Source of the DNA: Prostheceraeus crozeri
Lineage: Eukaryota > Platyhelminthes > Polycladida > Euryleptidae
Direction of reading: 5' to 3'
Assembly (NCBI GenBank): GCA_907163375.1
Contig: CAJQUW010016860.1
Coordinates: 162,501-226,500, forward strand
Length of the DNA: 64,000 nt
Shown piece by piece: positions 11,556 to 22,622 of this stretch (the stretch's first letter is position 1; each line of letters starts with the position of its first letter). The position numbers were made by a program, and so were the translations under genes. The notes under the pieces are model-generated. The model was not told the origin of the DNA, ran no database searches, and saw only the letters and a program-made list of their open reading frames with translations.

Positions 11556-11595
11556 TCTCTCTCTCTCTCTCTCTCCCTCTCTCTCCCTCTCTCTC
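11556..11595. repeat. CT microsatellite between E3 and E4
   Basis: About 40 bp of (CT)n with CCCT interruptions. It abuts the truncated end of E3 and the 3' tail of E4. Confidence 0.97.
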
Positions 11596-12209
11596 AAGAA
11601 CTCAAGAACTCAAGAAAGTTTATTGACCAATTTGGTACAAACATGAAGTGTGGATGATTACATGCATAATTTTACATAGTATCGATGATGGAGATGGAGG
11701 TGCTAAGTACATAGATGGTGAGGTGAATGTAGATATAGAGAGATAATGAAAGCGGCAACACCAGCAACGGAGAGTTTTGAGATGAATACAGTCTGAAAAC
11801 ACTGTCTGAGTTCGTTATGATATTTACATTGTGCATTTTATGATGAAATTTTATGAGAATATTTACAGATGAAAAAATTACTATGTAAACATTTAACTTC
11901 TTGAAATGACATATGAGCATGGTAATGAGCATAATCTATATACAAGTGCATGAATCATAACGTCATAAAGTCAGTATGCATGAATGTCAATTCATCTGAT
12001 CATGGTAAGAAATAATGATTAGGAAGACATGTCATAGATAAATGAGGAGAGGAGACAAATCATTCACTTTCATAGTATAGCAAACATGCAATAATGATGA
12101 TGATATATATGCAAATGAACAAGAGCATCAGTTTTATTAAGTTTATTAATAATGTACTTTATTTACCAATCACACTTCATCACAGCAGATTATTTAACCC
12201 TATTATTTG

Positions 12210-12224
12210 ATCGGAGGTGCGGTT
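12210..12224 (-). promoter_or_regulatory. E4 tail motif complementary to the leader
   Basis: The plus strand reads atcggaggtgcggtt. It complements accgacctccgat in the leader copy 12587-12599, and the 5' leader near 19732-19745 which has one change. Same position relative to the tail as in E2 and E6. Confidence 0.6.
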
Positions 12225-12266
12225 TAGTAATCATAGTACTATTGCATACAAAGTTCCCATAGTTAA

Positions 12267-12496
12267 GCGTAATGTGCCTCATCAGCCACGAATACATATC
12301 CCCAACCAACACGAAAGCACCAACAGGCCAGAGGAAATCGCGACTCGGCATAGCACGGAGTGTCATCTCACGGCAGGATACAGATTCTACCGTGGTCAGG
12401 TCACTCAAGAAGGCCACGCCAAACCGCGAAAGCCGCCGACCCATCAGGACCCCCGAGACGGATGAAGAACGATCCGACGGATAGAGCACATCACGC
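12267..12496 (-). other. GC-rich island inside the E4 tail hairpin
   Basis: The arms 12267-12277 and 12486-12496 form an 11-bp stem matching the E2 hairpin. The loop of about 208 nt is visibly GC-rich while the surrounding tail is AT-rich. E2 has a 55-nt AT-rich loop at the same place. A 108-residue frame is open across it on the minus strand (12516-12190), but it resembles nothing I know and high GC lowers stop frequency. It may be acquired sequence. Confidence 0.6.
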
Positions 12497-12532
12497 CAAA
12501 GAACAGCAGTTAACATGCAGAACTTAACACGT

Positions 12533-12612
12533 ACCTGGAATGATGTAGAAAAAAGGATTTTAGCAGTGTTTTGGATAATACGAGTAACCGACCTCCGATG
12601 TCAAAAAATGTG
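12533..12612 (-). promoter_or_regulatory. E4 tail copy of the 5' leader with 5' splice site
   Basis: Positions 12535-12612 match the E4 leader 19682-19758 with about two substitutions and one extra A in a run. The copy ends ACATCATTCCAG in sense and is followed by GTACGT (12534-12529), a donor consensus. At the 5' end the same CAG joins AGAC and the ORF1 ATG. Confidence 0.75.
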
Positions 12613-13249
12613 CACGGAATGAGACAATTGTAGCATAGTTTGTCAGTATCAGTGAATAAAAATCAGTCGCTATTGCTTCTGATATTGTCTCAATCCAAGT
12701 ATGTTGTTAGCTGGTACTTTATTTGTTCCATATTAGGTGCGAAAAGAATTCCATAAAAACGGTATCGAAAACAATAACTGATTATGACGACAAAATGTGC
12801 ATGTTGATGAATATCTGACATGAAAGGCTTTATTTTATCTTTCGCGTCTTACTTAAGCAGATTAATCAATGGGTACCTTTGGAATATCCACATTACTTCA
12901 TTGATGAATTAATCGGTGAATCACAAATCTTCGGTTCAGGAATTTCATAGAAATCGTGTCAAAAGACCATTTCACCACTACAAGGAATGTGTGTGTACAT
13001 TGATTAATTTGCAAGATGGACAAGTTGAAATAGATGTATGAAGATATCTATGAAGAAATAGACATTATCTATTGCTTCTGAAGCATTATGCTTTGTCAAT
13101 AAACTCGTCAATAATATCAGCTTGTCCGATATTTAGTATATACGCAATACATAGAAATCTTTCCCAGAAGTATTTGATCAACATAGATAAATTCAACGTA
13201 GCAGCAGATCAATAGCTTGAAATGTGGAACCTAGCGCTGTATGTTGTTC

Positions 13250-14802
13250 CTGATGTACATCGCCTTGTCCATAAATTCATCAATTGCACAAGCTTATCCT
13301 GCCTTTAAAACATTCATGGTTTCATAGAAATCTGATCGCTCACAATCTATTAAGAATGGAATCAGTGCAAGTCTTTCAGCTCTGTATTGAGGACAGATTG
13401 ATATGAAATGAAAAATGTCTTCTGTTTCATTTTTATCACAAAATTTACAAGCAAAATCATTATGAGTGCTTCGATTCTGATACGTGCCAGTTTCTGCTGC
13501 GAGAGTATGATTGCCTGTACGTAACTTAAGTATATTATCAAATTTGATTTTATCACCAATTAAGCATAAATATTGTTTCACTTCGCAATGAAATCTACAT
13601 AATTCCAAATATCTTAATCCTTTGTTACTATTTTTTGCACTATCTATCCATTCTTTTCTGAAATATTCCAATAAAACTTTATTGATGACATTTTTTGTTT
13701 TTTTATCAAAGGAATCACATTCCTTGAGTTGCAATAATTGAATCTTTCGCATCAATTTCATTATTCTATCACACCAAGTGTTGCGGAATGATTTCAAATT
13801 CAAGTTGCTGCTTATTAACTTAAAAAATCTGGTGGTTAGCTTTTCATCATTTTCGTTATTCAGTTTAATGTAATAATTTAAGGCCGATTTATAGCAATGG
13901 AATTCCATGGGTTTTATGCCGAATTCACCAATAATACAATAATTCGGTGTAGTGATCCGCAGATGATGAAATCTTTTATAAAACTGCATTATTATTTTAT
14001 TTAGATCATTCAAATTTTTGTCAAAGTATAGTTCACAGCCATATTTCATTTTCGACAAAGTAAGCATTTCAAACGCTTCATTTAATATCTTTGCGTCTAC
14101 AGTTGAAAATTCTTTGAGAGTTTTGGCTGTTATATATGATGAAGATTTCCCTTTTTTTGTAATTTCTTCTATTTGCTTTCTATCACTTTTCGCGATCCAG
14201 ACACCTAAATATTTATATTCTTCTACTACTTCAACTGATGTTGTAGAGTCTTCATCTTTTAACAACAATTCGGTATAAGATTCTATTTCACTAAATATCA
14301 TAATTTTGGTTTTATCATAATTTATTTTGAGACCATTTTCATCACAAAAATTTCGCATGTATTTCAGTTGTTTGATTAACCCGTTTTGGGAAGTGCTAAG
14401 TAAAACTATATCATCTGCATATATCAATGAAGCCAATTTTAAATCAATTATTTCTACAGGATCGATATCATTCATATTTCTGTCAAATTTGCAGAGCATA
14501 TCATTTATATAAATGCAAAATAAAATTGGTGATAAACTGTCTCCCTGTGGAATTCCATTTTCTAACATGAAGATTTCACTTTCCCTTCCATCAAATAGAA
14601 TTTTGTATTTCTTATTATTTATGATGTTTTCTATTAGGGAAAGGTAATCGCCCTTCGGTATTATGGCTCTGAGTTTATCTATTAAATGGAACTTTGGTAT
14701 CGAATCAAAAGCCTTTGACAAATCAATGAAACAGATGTATAATGGTTGCTTATCATTTTTATAAATTTGTATAATTTCTCGTAATATCCAAATATTATCT
14801 AT
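13250..14802 (-). pseudogene. E4 ORF2, C-terminal half (RT palm to CCHC)
   Basis: The half of ORF2 downstream of the hAT insertion. It continues exactly where the upstream half stops (DNI / WILREIIQIYKN). Motifs: FIDLSKAFDSIPK, NGIPQGDSLSP, YADDIVLLS, YKYLGVWI and C-terminal CCHC CKFCDKNETEDIFHFISICP. A stop near 13290 replaces a Gln codon a few residues before the usual end (IDEFMDKAM). The last 8 bases before the hAT (14795-14802) are one copy of its target-site duplication. Confidence 0.92.
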
Positions 14803-16770
14803 CAGGGGCGTATCCAGGATTTTGAAAAGGGGGGGGTACAAAAATTAATGAATTTTATGGCCTACCACGAAGATTATGCATATTCAACGCAAAGAAATAT
14901 AATAATCATAAATAGTATAATCATAGTCGCATGTAGTATTATCGATAATTTAATCTTCGCTTTCATATTCATTTTCGTTAATCCCAAATTTTGATATCCC
15001 ACATTTTGATATACCGTAACGTCCTAAAATTGAATTCAGTAAAACTGAACAGGTACAGATTATTATCAAACTAAACAGTGACACAAACAGTATTACTAGT
15101 GTACGCATCTTCTACATGTATACTTCAGATATCCTCTATCAGTACAGTGAAATTACAGAACAATATACAGGCACTGCAAAATACTTTTCCTGAAGAAAGA
15201 AGCTAAAAAACATGACATTTTTCTGAGCTTTACACTAATGTTTTTACGAGAGACCGTTAGGAGTTAAGTAAACGTATTACAATTTAAAGCGTGAGTTGTG
15301 CTCCGTCTTATACAAATCAATCACAGAGTCGTAATCCAGTGGAATGTCCTTGTGTATTGCCAGCAAAGTCAATCCTGTCAAACGTGCTTCACTCATTGTT
15401 GAACGGAGGTACGACGTTTTCACTTGACGAAGCTTGCTGAACGACCGCTCTACAGTCGCCGAAGTTACTGGGATTGAAGCAAACACTTTCAGTAGGATAT
15501 AGATATTAGGATATAGGTCAGAATTACACGACTTCAGGGCTTCCACAACGCTTGAAGGACAATCTTGTTTAGGAATTGAATTCCATTTTCGCTGCCATCT
15601 GTAGAATTCTATCATACAAGTATCAAGACTTGGCAGTATGGATTTATATTTTTCAAAGATACGTTTCATATCTTCCACTATGACATCGGCAACTCGATCT
15701 GGTATGAAGTTTGACATAGATAGGGCAGTTTTTGAAGATTCACTGAAGCGATCGTTCATCTGTGAGATGATTGCATCAAGCAAAGGATACCATGTAGCTT
15801 TTCTGTAATAATCAGATGCTGATGAAGAAGGCACATTCGAACGATATTTTTGCTTTGATGTCAGTCGCGGTGTTTCGAGCTCTGCAGAAGGATCGTCCGT
15901 AATGCACTGAAACAGCTTCACGGCTTCTGTGTAACCATTGATGAATACAATTGACTCATTTCTCCAAGACCTGAAGATGTCAGTTACATGTTGAACTTCT
16001 TCCATGGCTGCCACAAAATCTATCTTCTTAGCCTGAAGTTGGATCGAAAGTTGTTCTGTGATTCCGAAAATTTTCTTGAGCAACACGAGTCCGATTATGA
16101 ATTGAGAACTTGTTATCCTATGAATGAGAGAATATTCACGATTGGAATACTCACCAGTGGTGTTCAGATGGTCAAGTTGAATAGTAGCCTCATATTGGGA
16201 GAATTAAAACTGATAACAGAACTGTCGACATTGTGCAGATAATCAAGGAGGCGTGTGATGGCGCATTGAACACGTTCGGAAAGTTTAGAGCAAAGGAAAA
16301 GTGTCCGAAAACCAAATTAGCGTTGATTGATGCAATTAATGAACTCTTATCATAAATGTACTTTGAAATAATGCAAATTTCTTTTATATACTTTTTGGTT
16401 GAATAAAGAAGATTTTTCAACGGACAAAAAGCTGGTTATATTTAAGAATGGATAGAATTCATTAAGTTTACACAGTGGAAATAAATAGGTATTCACTGAA
16501 TACTGTGAATACTATACACGCTACGCCACTGCAAGTCAGTGTTTGACGAATGTGTTATCGGCGCTATCGGCAATGGCTATAGGTAAGAAAGCAACGTCAC
16601 ACTCTGACACAAGACTCCCAGGCAAATCAAGCACTAAAGCTCAACTCCACAGAATGTATTGAGAATTGATGTTTGAGTTCACTTTCCTTCTTCATAAACT
16701 TATGTGTTAAAATCATATCTCTCAGAGGGGGGGGACATTCCCCGGTGTCCCCCCCTTGGATACGCCAATG
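14803..16770 (-). mobile_element. hAT DNA transposon inserted in E4 ORF2
   Basis: The ends are imperfect inverted repeats: CAGGGGCGTATCCAGG on the left, and CATTGGCGTATCCAAGG when the right end is read inward. An exact 8-bp target-site duplication, TTATCTAT, lies at 14795-14802 and 16771-16778, the size hAT elements make. G-runs next to both ends are typical of this hAT type. Inside is a minus-strand transposase lacking its N-terminal part, so the copy is probably not autonomous. It interrupts the LINE frame cleanly, so it arrived after E4. Confidence 0.93.
15277..16086 (-). pseudogene. hAT transposase, C-terminal half (ZMYM1-like, dimerisation domain)
   Basis: The frame of 269 residues ends in the hAT C-terminal dimerisation region: LKVFASIPVTSATVERSFSKL, shown here split as VTSATVERSFSKLRQVK, followed by SYLRSTMSEARLTGLTLLAIH. 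It can be read a little further upstream, to about 16130 (SLIHRITSSQF), as in zinc-finger MYM-type 1-like hAT proteins. Full relatives run to 600-800 residues with an N-terminal zinc finger and the DDE core start. That part is absent here. Confidence 0.85.
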
Positions 16771-16778
16771 TTATCTAT

Positions 16779-18608
16779 GGTACAGTGTTCTTTTCGAAAT
16801 CCTGTTTGAGATTCGTGTATTAATTTATATTTATCAGTCCATTTATTTAACCTATTGTTTAACATTTTAATAAGAATCTTTTCAACACATGACGATAAAT
16901 TAAGATATCGATAGGAATTTGTTTCATTTTTATTTCCTTTTTTGAAAATTGGAGTTGTCCAGCTCATTTCCCATGGAGTAGTTGTGTCTCGCAAAATTTG
17001 ATTGAAAAGAACTTCCAATACACGATACTGATTTCGGTTATTCTTGAATATCTCATATATAATTTGATCTGGACCGCTAGATTTCGAATTTTTGGTAGAA
17101 TGAACTGCTTCTTCAATTTCTTGTATTGTAATATTTTTGTTCAAATAGTCATCTTTACTTCCTACGCATGAGTGAGTAATAATTTCGTTTTTCATTTTGA
17201 TTTTAGATTGATTTAACTGCTTATCTTTGTCTTTAAGGTTAATTTTAAAGTCATGTGCAGTCAGCTTTGTAAATGATTTCTTACTTTTGTTTGGTTTGTT
17301 TTTGTTTATTAGTTCCCAATATTTCTTAGAGTCATTATTAATTTTTGCATTTTGAAGTTCTAGTAGTTTTACCTTCTGCAAATTTCTTTTTTCTGATTTT
17401 AGGGTTTTATTATATTGTCTTTTATTTTGCAGTAAGGTATTTAGGTTTTCTTCGGTTTGTTCTGTTTTGTATGCTTCAACTGTCATTTTATAAGTCTTGC
17501 GAAGTTTTCGTGTATCTTTTGAATATATTATTTGCGTGTTTGGTTTAACCTTTCGATATATATCTCTACTTGTATTAATCAATTCATTATATATTTCTTC
17601 AGAATTCAAATATCCTACATTTAATTTTTTCACTAGTTCTGTACTTTTCAAAACAAGATCTTCTTGATATGTATAAGGATCACAGTTCTGTGGCATTTTA
17701 AATGGCTTGATGACTTTATTATTACTATTTCCATTTTTATCAGCCTTATCCTCACTTGATGAATTTACGTTGATATCTAATTCTATTTTTAATGGTCTAT
17801 GGTCTGTGAATAATTTAGGCCCTATGATGTCAAAGACTTTTAATTTTTCTATCATGGATTCCGATATGATCAAATAGTCGATAACTGATTTATGATTTTT
17901 CTCATTTTGAATATTGCAATACGTATGTCTTCCTTCTTCATATCTACCATTGGCTACTATAAGGGAGTTATCGTTGCAAAATTCAATTAATTCTCTACCT
18001 TGCTTGTTTGTAACTTGATCCTCTGATTTTCTAGAGGGCAGATTCATGTGTTGATTATCATTCAAAAGACCAATTCTGCTATTAAGGTCTCCCAAAATAA
18101 TAATATTTTTCATCTTGAACTTTTTGATATATTCTTTAATTCTATTTAAGTAATTTTTGTCAGCATATTTGGATTATCTGCTTTCACGGTAGCATAGAAT
18201 TAGAAATATTATTTTCAAGTCTTTACATCGAGAAGTGATCATTCTGATTACTATTAGGTCTCCATTTTCTGATATCAATTCTTCTATGGCTACGTCATTT
18301 ATATCATCTTTATGATATAAACTGATACCTTTAATTTGTCTTCCGAAATTATTTTTATTTTTACAAAACGTTTCAACAGCATTGAATCGATTTATCGATA
18401 AATTTGTAGAAGTATTTTCATTCAAATGTGTTTCAGTGAAGCATATGATATCCGTGTCATGTAAATCATTGATCATATCAGAGTCATGAAGTTTATTTAT
18501 ATTTAATCCGTTTATATTAGTGTAGTAAATTTTCAATGTTTTCTTATCTTTATTACGTATTTCACTCGATATAGCAGTCTCCTCTCCTCGTTCATCTATG
18601 TTAAACAA
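16779..18608 (-). pseudogene. E4 ORF2, N-terminal half (APE endonuclease to RT start)
   Basis: Endonuclease with YYTNINGLN, CFTETHL, ILGDLNSRIG, VIDYLIISES and FTDHRP, a Lys-rich linker, then RT motif 0/1 (SSGPDQIIYEIF, NSYRYLNLSS, QTGFRKEHCTIDNI) up to the hAT insertion. A stop near 18175 replaces Glu in RESRESKYAD; otherwise the frame is open. No ATG lies at the start: the frame begins TTG TTT AAC, overlapping the ORF1 stop by 8 nt, where E6 reads ATG TTT GAT. Confidence 0.92.
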
Positions 18609-19677
18609 AAGGCTGCAAGGGTTGAAAATTCGAGGTAGGGTACATCATACCTGGTTGAGGTATAGGCTGATTGTTCATTGTTGTGAACTGCTGTTGTCGG
18701 TATGGCTGCTGGAATTGATTTGGGATAGGATGTTGGTAGTATGGCTGATGTTGTGGATGGAACTGATGTTGTTGTGGACGTCCTCTTTGTCCGCGATAAT
18801 TGTTTCTATAATTGCCCATCCATCTCTGCCTTGGTGGTCTGGTGACGTAGCAATTACGCGAAATATGCCCGATTCGGCCACAAGAGTAGCACTTCGGTAG
18901 TGGTCTTCTTTGTTGATAATTTAAATTTCTTGGTATTCCAGCTGGTGGTAGTTGTTGGTACGGCTGTTGTAGTTGTTCTCGTTGATGGGGTTTCTCAACT
19001 ATCGTCATTCTGACGTCGTCTATGAGATGTTTTAGGACAGTCATATCACTCTTTGTTTCTTCCTTTTGCTTTTCCAATAGTCTCAGTATTTTGTCGTTGT
19101 TGCTTCCTTGGTTGGTGTTGTGGTTTATCTTTTCTCTCTCATATTCACTCAGTTGGTCTTCATACGCAGTTATCGTGTTGGTCAGTTCTTCATTTCGTCT
19201 ATCTACCGATCGAATGTCTTCCTTGAGCTGTCGCACCTTTTCTTCAAGATTATTCTTTTCTCCAATTCCTTGGCGCATTGTTTCCATAAGCTCGTCCATT
19301 TCTTTCTCTTTTATCTGTAGTCGTCGCATATAGTTCTCAAGTAGGAGAGAATTGCCATTGTAGGTCTTCATGTGTGCCTTGACAGTCGCCAACTCGTTGG
19401 TATGCATTCTTTCGACGCATTCCGTGCACGCAAACTTTCGGTGGTACAAATTCTCCTTAAAGTACTTCACCACTTCGTAAGGCGGGAGGCCACTACAGTC
19501 ATAATGATAGGACTTTTCACATTTTTTACATAACAGAGCGAAGTCTGCAGGCGTTGGTTTCGCACATTTGCCACACAGTGTTTCAGATTTGGAGAATTGG
19601 GATACTGGAGATGGGGAAGGAGATTGCGAAGGTTGAACGGTTACTGGGGTTGTCATTGCTGTTGCTGTCGCAAGCAT
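18601..19677 (-). CDS. E4 ORF1: PHD / coiled-coil / CCHC protein, intact (358 aa)
   Basis: Intact LINE RNA-binding protein. PHD-like finger near residues 32-86 (CGKC, CKKCEKSYHYDC, CTEC). A strong coiled coil follows, about 105-200, with many Glu/Lys and Leu heptads. CCHC knuckle CYSCGRIGHISRNC near residue 262, then an Arg-rich and Gln/Pro/Tyr-rich tail. The ATG at 19677 lies 5 nt after the leader CAG. Its stop overlaps the open ORF2 frame by 8 nt, so ORF2 would need reinitiation, a near-cognate start or frameshifting. Confidence 0.93.
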   Translation of the reverse strand: MLATATAMTTPVTVQPSQSPSPSPVSQFSKSETLCGKCAKPTPADFALLCKKCEKSYHYDCSGLPPYEVVKYFKENLYHRKFACTECVERMHTNELATVKAHMKTYNGNSLLLENYMRRLQIKEKEMDELMETMRQGIGEKNNLEEKVRQLKEDIRSVDRRNEELTNTITAYEDQLSEYEREKINHNTNQGSNNDKILRLLEKQKEETKSDMTVLKHLIDDVRMTIVEKPHQREQLQQPYQQLPPAGIPRNLNYQQRRPLPKCYSCGRIGHISRNCYVTRPPRQRWMGNYRNNYRGQRGRPQQHQFHPQHQPYYQHPIPNQFQQPYRQQQFTTMNNQPIPQPGMMYPTSNFQPLQPFV

Positions 19678-19681
19678 GTCT

Positions 19682-19758
19682 CTGGAATGATGTAGAAAAA
19701 GGATTTTAGCAGTGTTTTGGATAATACGAGTAACCGACCTCTGATGTCAAGAAATGTG
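19682..19758 (-). other. E4 5' leader (77 nt)
   Basis: It lies between the microsatellite and ORF1. It matches the tail copy 12535-12612 almost fully. Sense 3' end: CCTTTTTCTACATCATTCCAG minus its first base, an acceptor-like pyrimidine tract ending in CAG. Confidence 0.72.
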
Positions 19759-19759
19759 A

Positions 19760-20046
19760 CATCTCTCCCCCTCTCTCTCCCCCTCTCTCTCCCCCCATCT
19801 CTCCCCCCATCTCTCCCCCCCTCTCTCTCCCCCTCTCTCTCCCCCTCTCTCCCCCCTCTCTCTCCCCCTCTCTCTCTCCCTCTCTCTCCCCCTCTCTCTC
19901 CCCCTCTCTCTCCCCCTCTCTCTCCCCCTCTCTCCCCCTCTCTCTCCCCCTCTCTCTCCCCCTCTCTCTCCCCCTCTCTCTCCCTCTCTCTCTCCCCCTC
20001 TCTCTCCCCCTCTCTCTCCCCCTCTCTCTCCCCCTCTCTCTCCCCT
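19760..20046. repeat. CT-rich minisatellite (CTCTCTCCCC units) between E4 and E5
   Basis: About 287 bp of regular CTCTCTCCCC repeats, more C-rich than the other spacers. It abuts the E4 leader and the 3' end of E5. Open frames on both strands are artefacts of composition. Confidence 0.98.
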
Positions 20047-20303
20047 TCAGCGCTGCTTCTCCAAGAATTCAATAAGTAATGACGCAGTCATCAATAAATT
20101 TTCAATATATTCATGATATCATAATAGTGTATCCGTGTTCGGTTGACGAAGGAGAAAGTCAATGTAATTTACTGCTGTTGAATCACAAACAAAATATCAG
20201 CTATGACTCGGTTCTTTCGTCCAGCATAGAAATCGCAGCGAGTGCAATAATTCAAGATTTAGATAGAATTATCTCTTATTGTGTCAAATTATTATGAAAT
20301 ATA

Positions 20304-22620
20304 TTATCTATTGTTTCGACATTTCATCGCTTTATCAATGAATTCATCAATTGCTTTGATTTGTCCTATCTTTAATGTATTCATAATATCATAGAAATCT
20401 GATCGTGTACAGTCTGCTAGGAACGGAATCAGCATTATTCTTTCTGCACTGTATCGAGGACAAATTGACATGAAATGATAAATATCTTCTGTCGCATCAT
20501 TTTCACATAATTTGCAAGTAAAATCATTATGAGTGCTTCGATTTTGATATGTTCCAACTTCTGCTGCGAGAGTGTGATTTCCAGTTCGCAATTTAAGAAT
20601 ATTGTCAATTTTTATTTTATTATCGTCTGCACATAGATATTGTTTCAGATCAGATTGGAATCCGCAGAGCTCTAAATATCTCAGTCCTTTGCTGCTATTC
20701 TTTGCGCTATGTATCCATTCACTTCGGAAATATTCAGTTAAACGATTGGTAATAACAGCTTTAGATCTTTTGCTGCACGTATCAAAATTCTGCAATTCTT
20801 GTAAATGGATTTTCTCCATAAGTTTGATTATCCCATTACACCATGTTATTGAATGATTCTCTATCAATGTTGTCATTTATCTTGTTAAATAAACGGGTAA
20901 TTAATTTTTGATTAGTTTTGGTATTCAACTTAAGATAATAATTTAAGGCGGATTTGCAACAATGGAATTCCATAGGTTTTACATCAAATTCGCCGATAAT
21001 GCAATAGTTCGGTGTAGTGATTCTTAGGAGATGGAATTTTTTGTAGAATTGCATTATTATTTTTTTGGGATCAGTTAAATTTCTATCAAAGTAGAACTCA
21101 CAACCATATCTCATTTTTGATAAGGTTAGCATGTCAAAAGTTTCATTCAGAATTCTTGCATTTACATTTCCGAATTCTTTCAGTGTTTTAGCAGTTAGAT
21201 ATGATGATGCTCGTCCTTTCTTTGTAACTTCTTCAATATGTTCTCTGTCAGATTTAGCTATCCAAATGCCTAGATATTTGTATTCTTCTACTATTTCGAT
21301 ACAAAGTGTATTATCATTATCTTTTAATACGAGGTCTTTAAACTTTTCTTTCTCATTATGAATCATGATTTTTGTTTTGTTGTAGTTTATGGTAAGTCCA
21401 TTTCCACTACAAAAGTTTCTTATAGTTTGATTTGTTTGATTAATCCTTGTTGAGATTCACTAAATAAAACAATATCATCAGCATAAATTAACGAGGCAAG
21501 CTTTATATCATCTATTGATATTGGATCAATATCATTCATGTTTCTATCTAGTTCTATCAAAAATTCGTTTATATACAGACAAAGTAGAGTTGCCGATAAA
21601 CTATCTCCCTGTGGAATTCCATTTTCTATCATAAATTCTTCACTTTCCTCTCCATTAAGCAAAATTTTTATTTTCTTATTTTCTATGATATTCTCAATTA
21701 AAGAAAGAAAATGACCGTTAGGGATGATACATCTTAATTTATTGATCAAATGATATTTTGGAATTGAATCAAAAGCCTTTGATAGGTCAATGAAGCATAT
21801 GTATAATTATTTCTTGTTGTTTTTATAGATTTGTATTATTTCTTTTAGAATCAGGATATTGTCGAATGTAGAATTTTCTTTGCGAAATCCAGTTTGACAT
21901 TCATGAATTAATTCATGTTTGTCAATACAAGTATTCAGTCTGTCATTTAAAATTTTGGTGAGCAGTTTTTCAATACAAGCGATGTTTCATTGCAGAATTC
22001 AATCAATTCTCTACCTTGTTTATTTATTATTAAATCGTCTGATTTTCTAATGGGAAGATCTATATGTTCGTTGTCATTTATTATACCAGTTCTACTATTA
22101 AGGTCTCCCAACATCAGTATGTTCTTCATTTTGTATTTTTTAATATAATCTTTTATTCTATCAAAGTAATATTTATCAGCATATTTCGATTCTCTGCTTT
22201 CTCTGTAGCAAAATATCACAAAGATTTCCTATATATCTTTCCATTCATTGTTAGCAATTTTAACTATTAATGTATCCCCGTTTTCGGTAAGTATCTTTTC
22301 AATATTTTGTTGGCTCATATCATTTCTGTAATATAATCTAACTCCTTTAATTGGTCTTCCAAAATTATTTTTATCTTTGCTTATCGTTTCGATTGTACTA
22401 TATTGATTTAATGAAAGATAAATATTGTTCGATTCATTTTCAACTAAGTGTGTCTCTGTAAAACATATGAGATCAACACCATTTATATCTTTCATCATGT
22501 CAGAATCTTGAAGCTTATCTTTATTTAAACCATTAATGTTAACGTGATATATTGTCAATGTTTCATAGCTGGGATCGCTCACTTTTTTGGTATTTTCCGT
22601 CTCCTCTCCTCGTTCATCTA
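20304..22620 (-). pseudogene. E5 ORF2, internally deleted and broken
   Basis: Endonuclease part (VNINGLN, CFTETHL, CYRESRESKYAD, MLGDLNSRTG) is joined at about 21980 to the RT part (KCI/NGIPQGDSLSA, YADDIVLFS, YKYLGIWI, C-terminal CCHC CKLCENDATEDIYHFMSICP). The fusion comes from an internal deletion, which removes the endonuclease C-terminus and the first RT motifs. In addition there are stops near 22233 and 21806 and indels near 21425 and 20860. It is clearly inactive. Confidence 0.9.
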
Positions 22621-22622
22621 TG

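Larger units (their letters stand above)
11596..19759 (-). mobile_element. LINE copy E4, full length, split by a hAT transposon
   Basis: Minus-strand LINE of about 6.2 kb plus a 1.97-kb hAT insertion (14803-16770). Sense order: leader (19758-19682), intact ORF1 (19677-18601), ORF2 (18608 to about 13250, interrupted by the hAT), and a 1.65-kb 3' region with ORF2-tail repeats, leader copy plus donor, GC-rich hairpin loop and complementary motif. The tail is AATAAA-like, then TTCTTGAG repeats merging with GAGAG. Apart from the hAT, only two early stops are visible in ORF2 (near 18175 and 13290), so this was recently a near-complete element. Confidence 0.95.

Noticed and set aside
4781-20079. Long Ser/Pro/Leu-rich and Arg/Glu/Gly-rich frames in the CT tracts (near 4830, 10840 and 19760)
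   Set aside because: They are translations of microsatellites, open in several frames at once, with no start context or domain.
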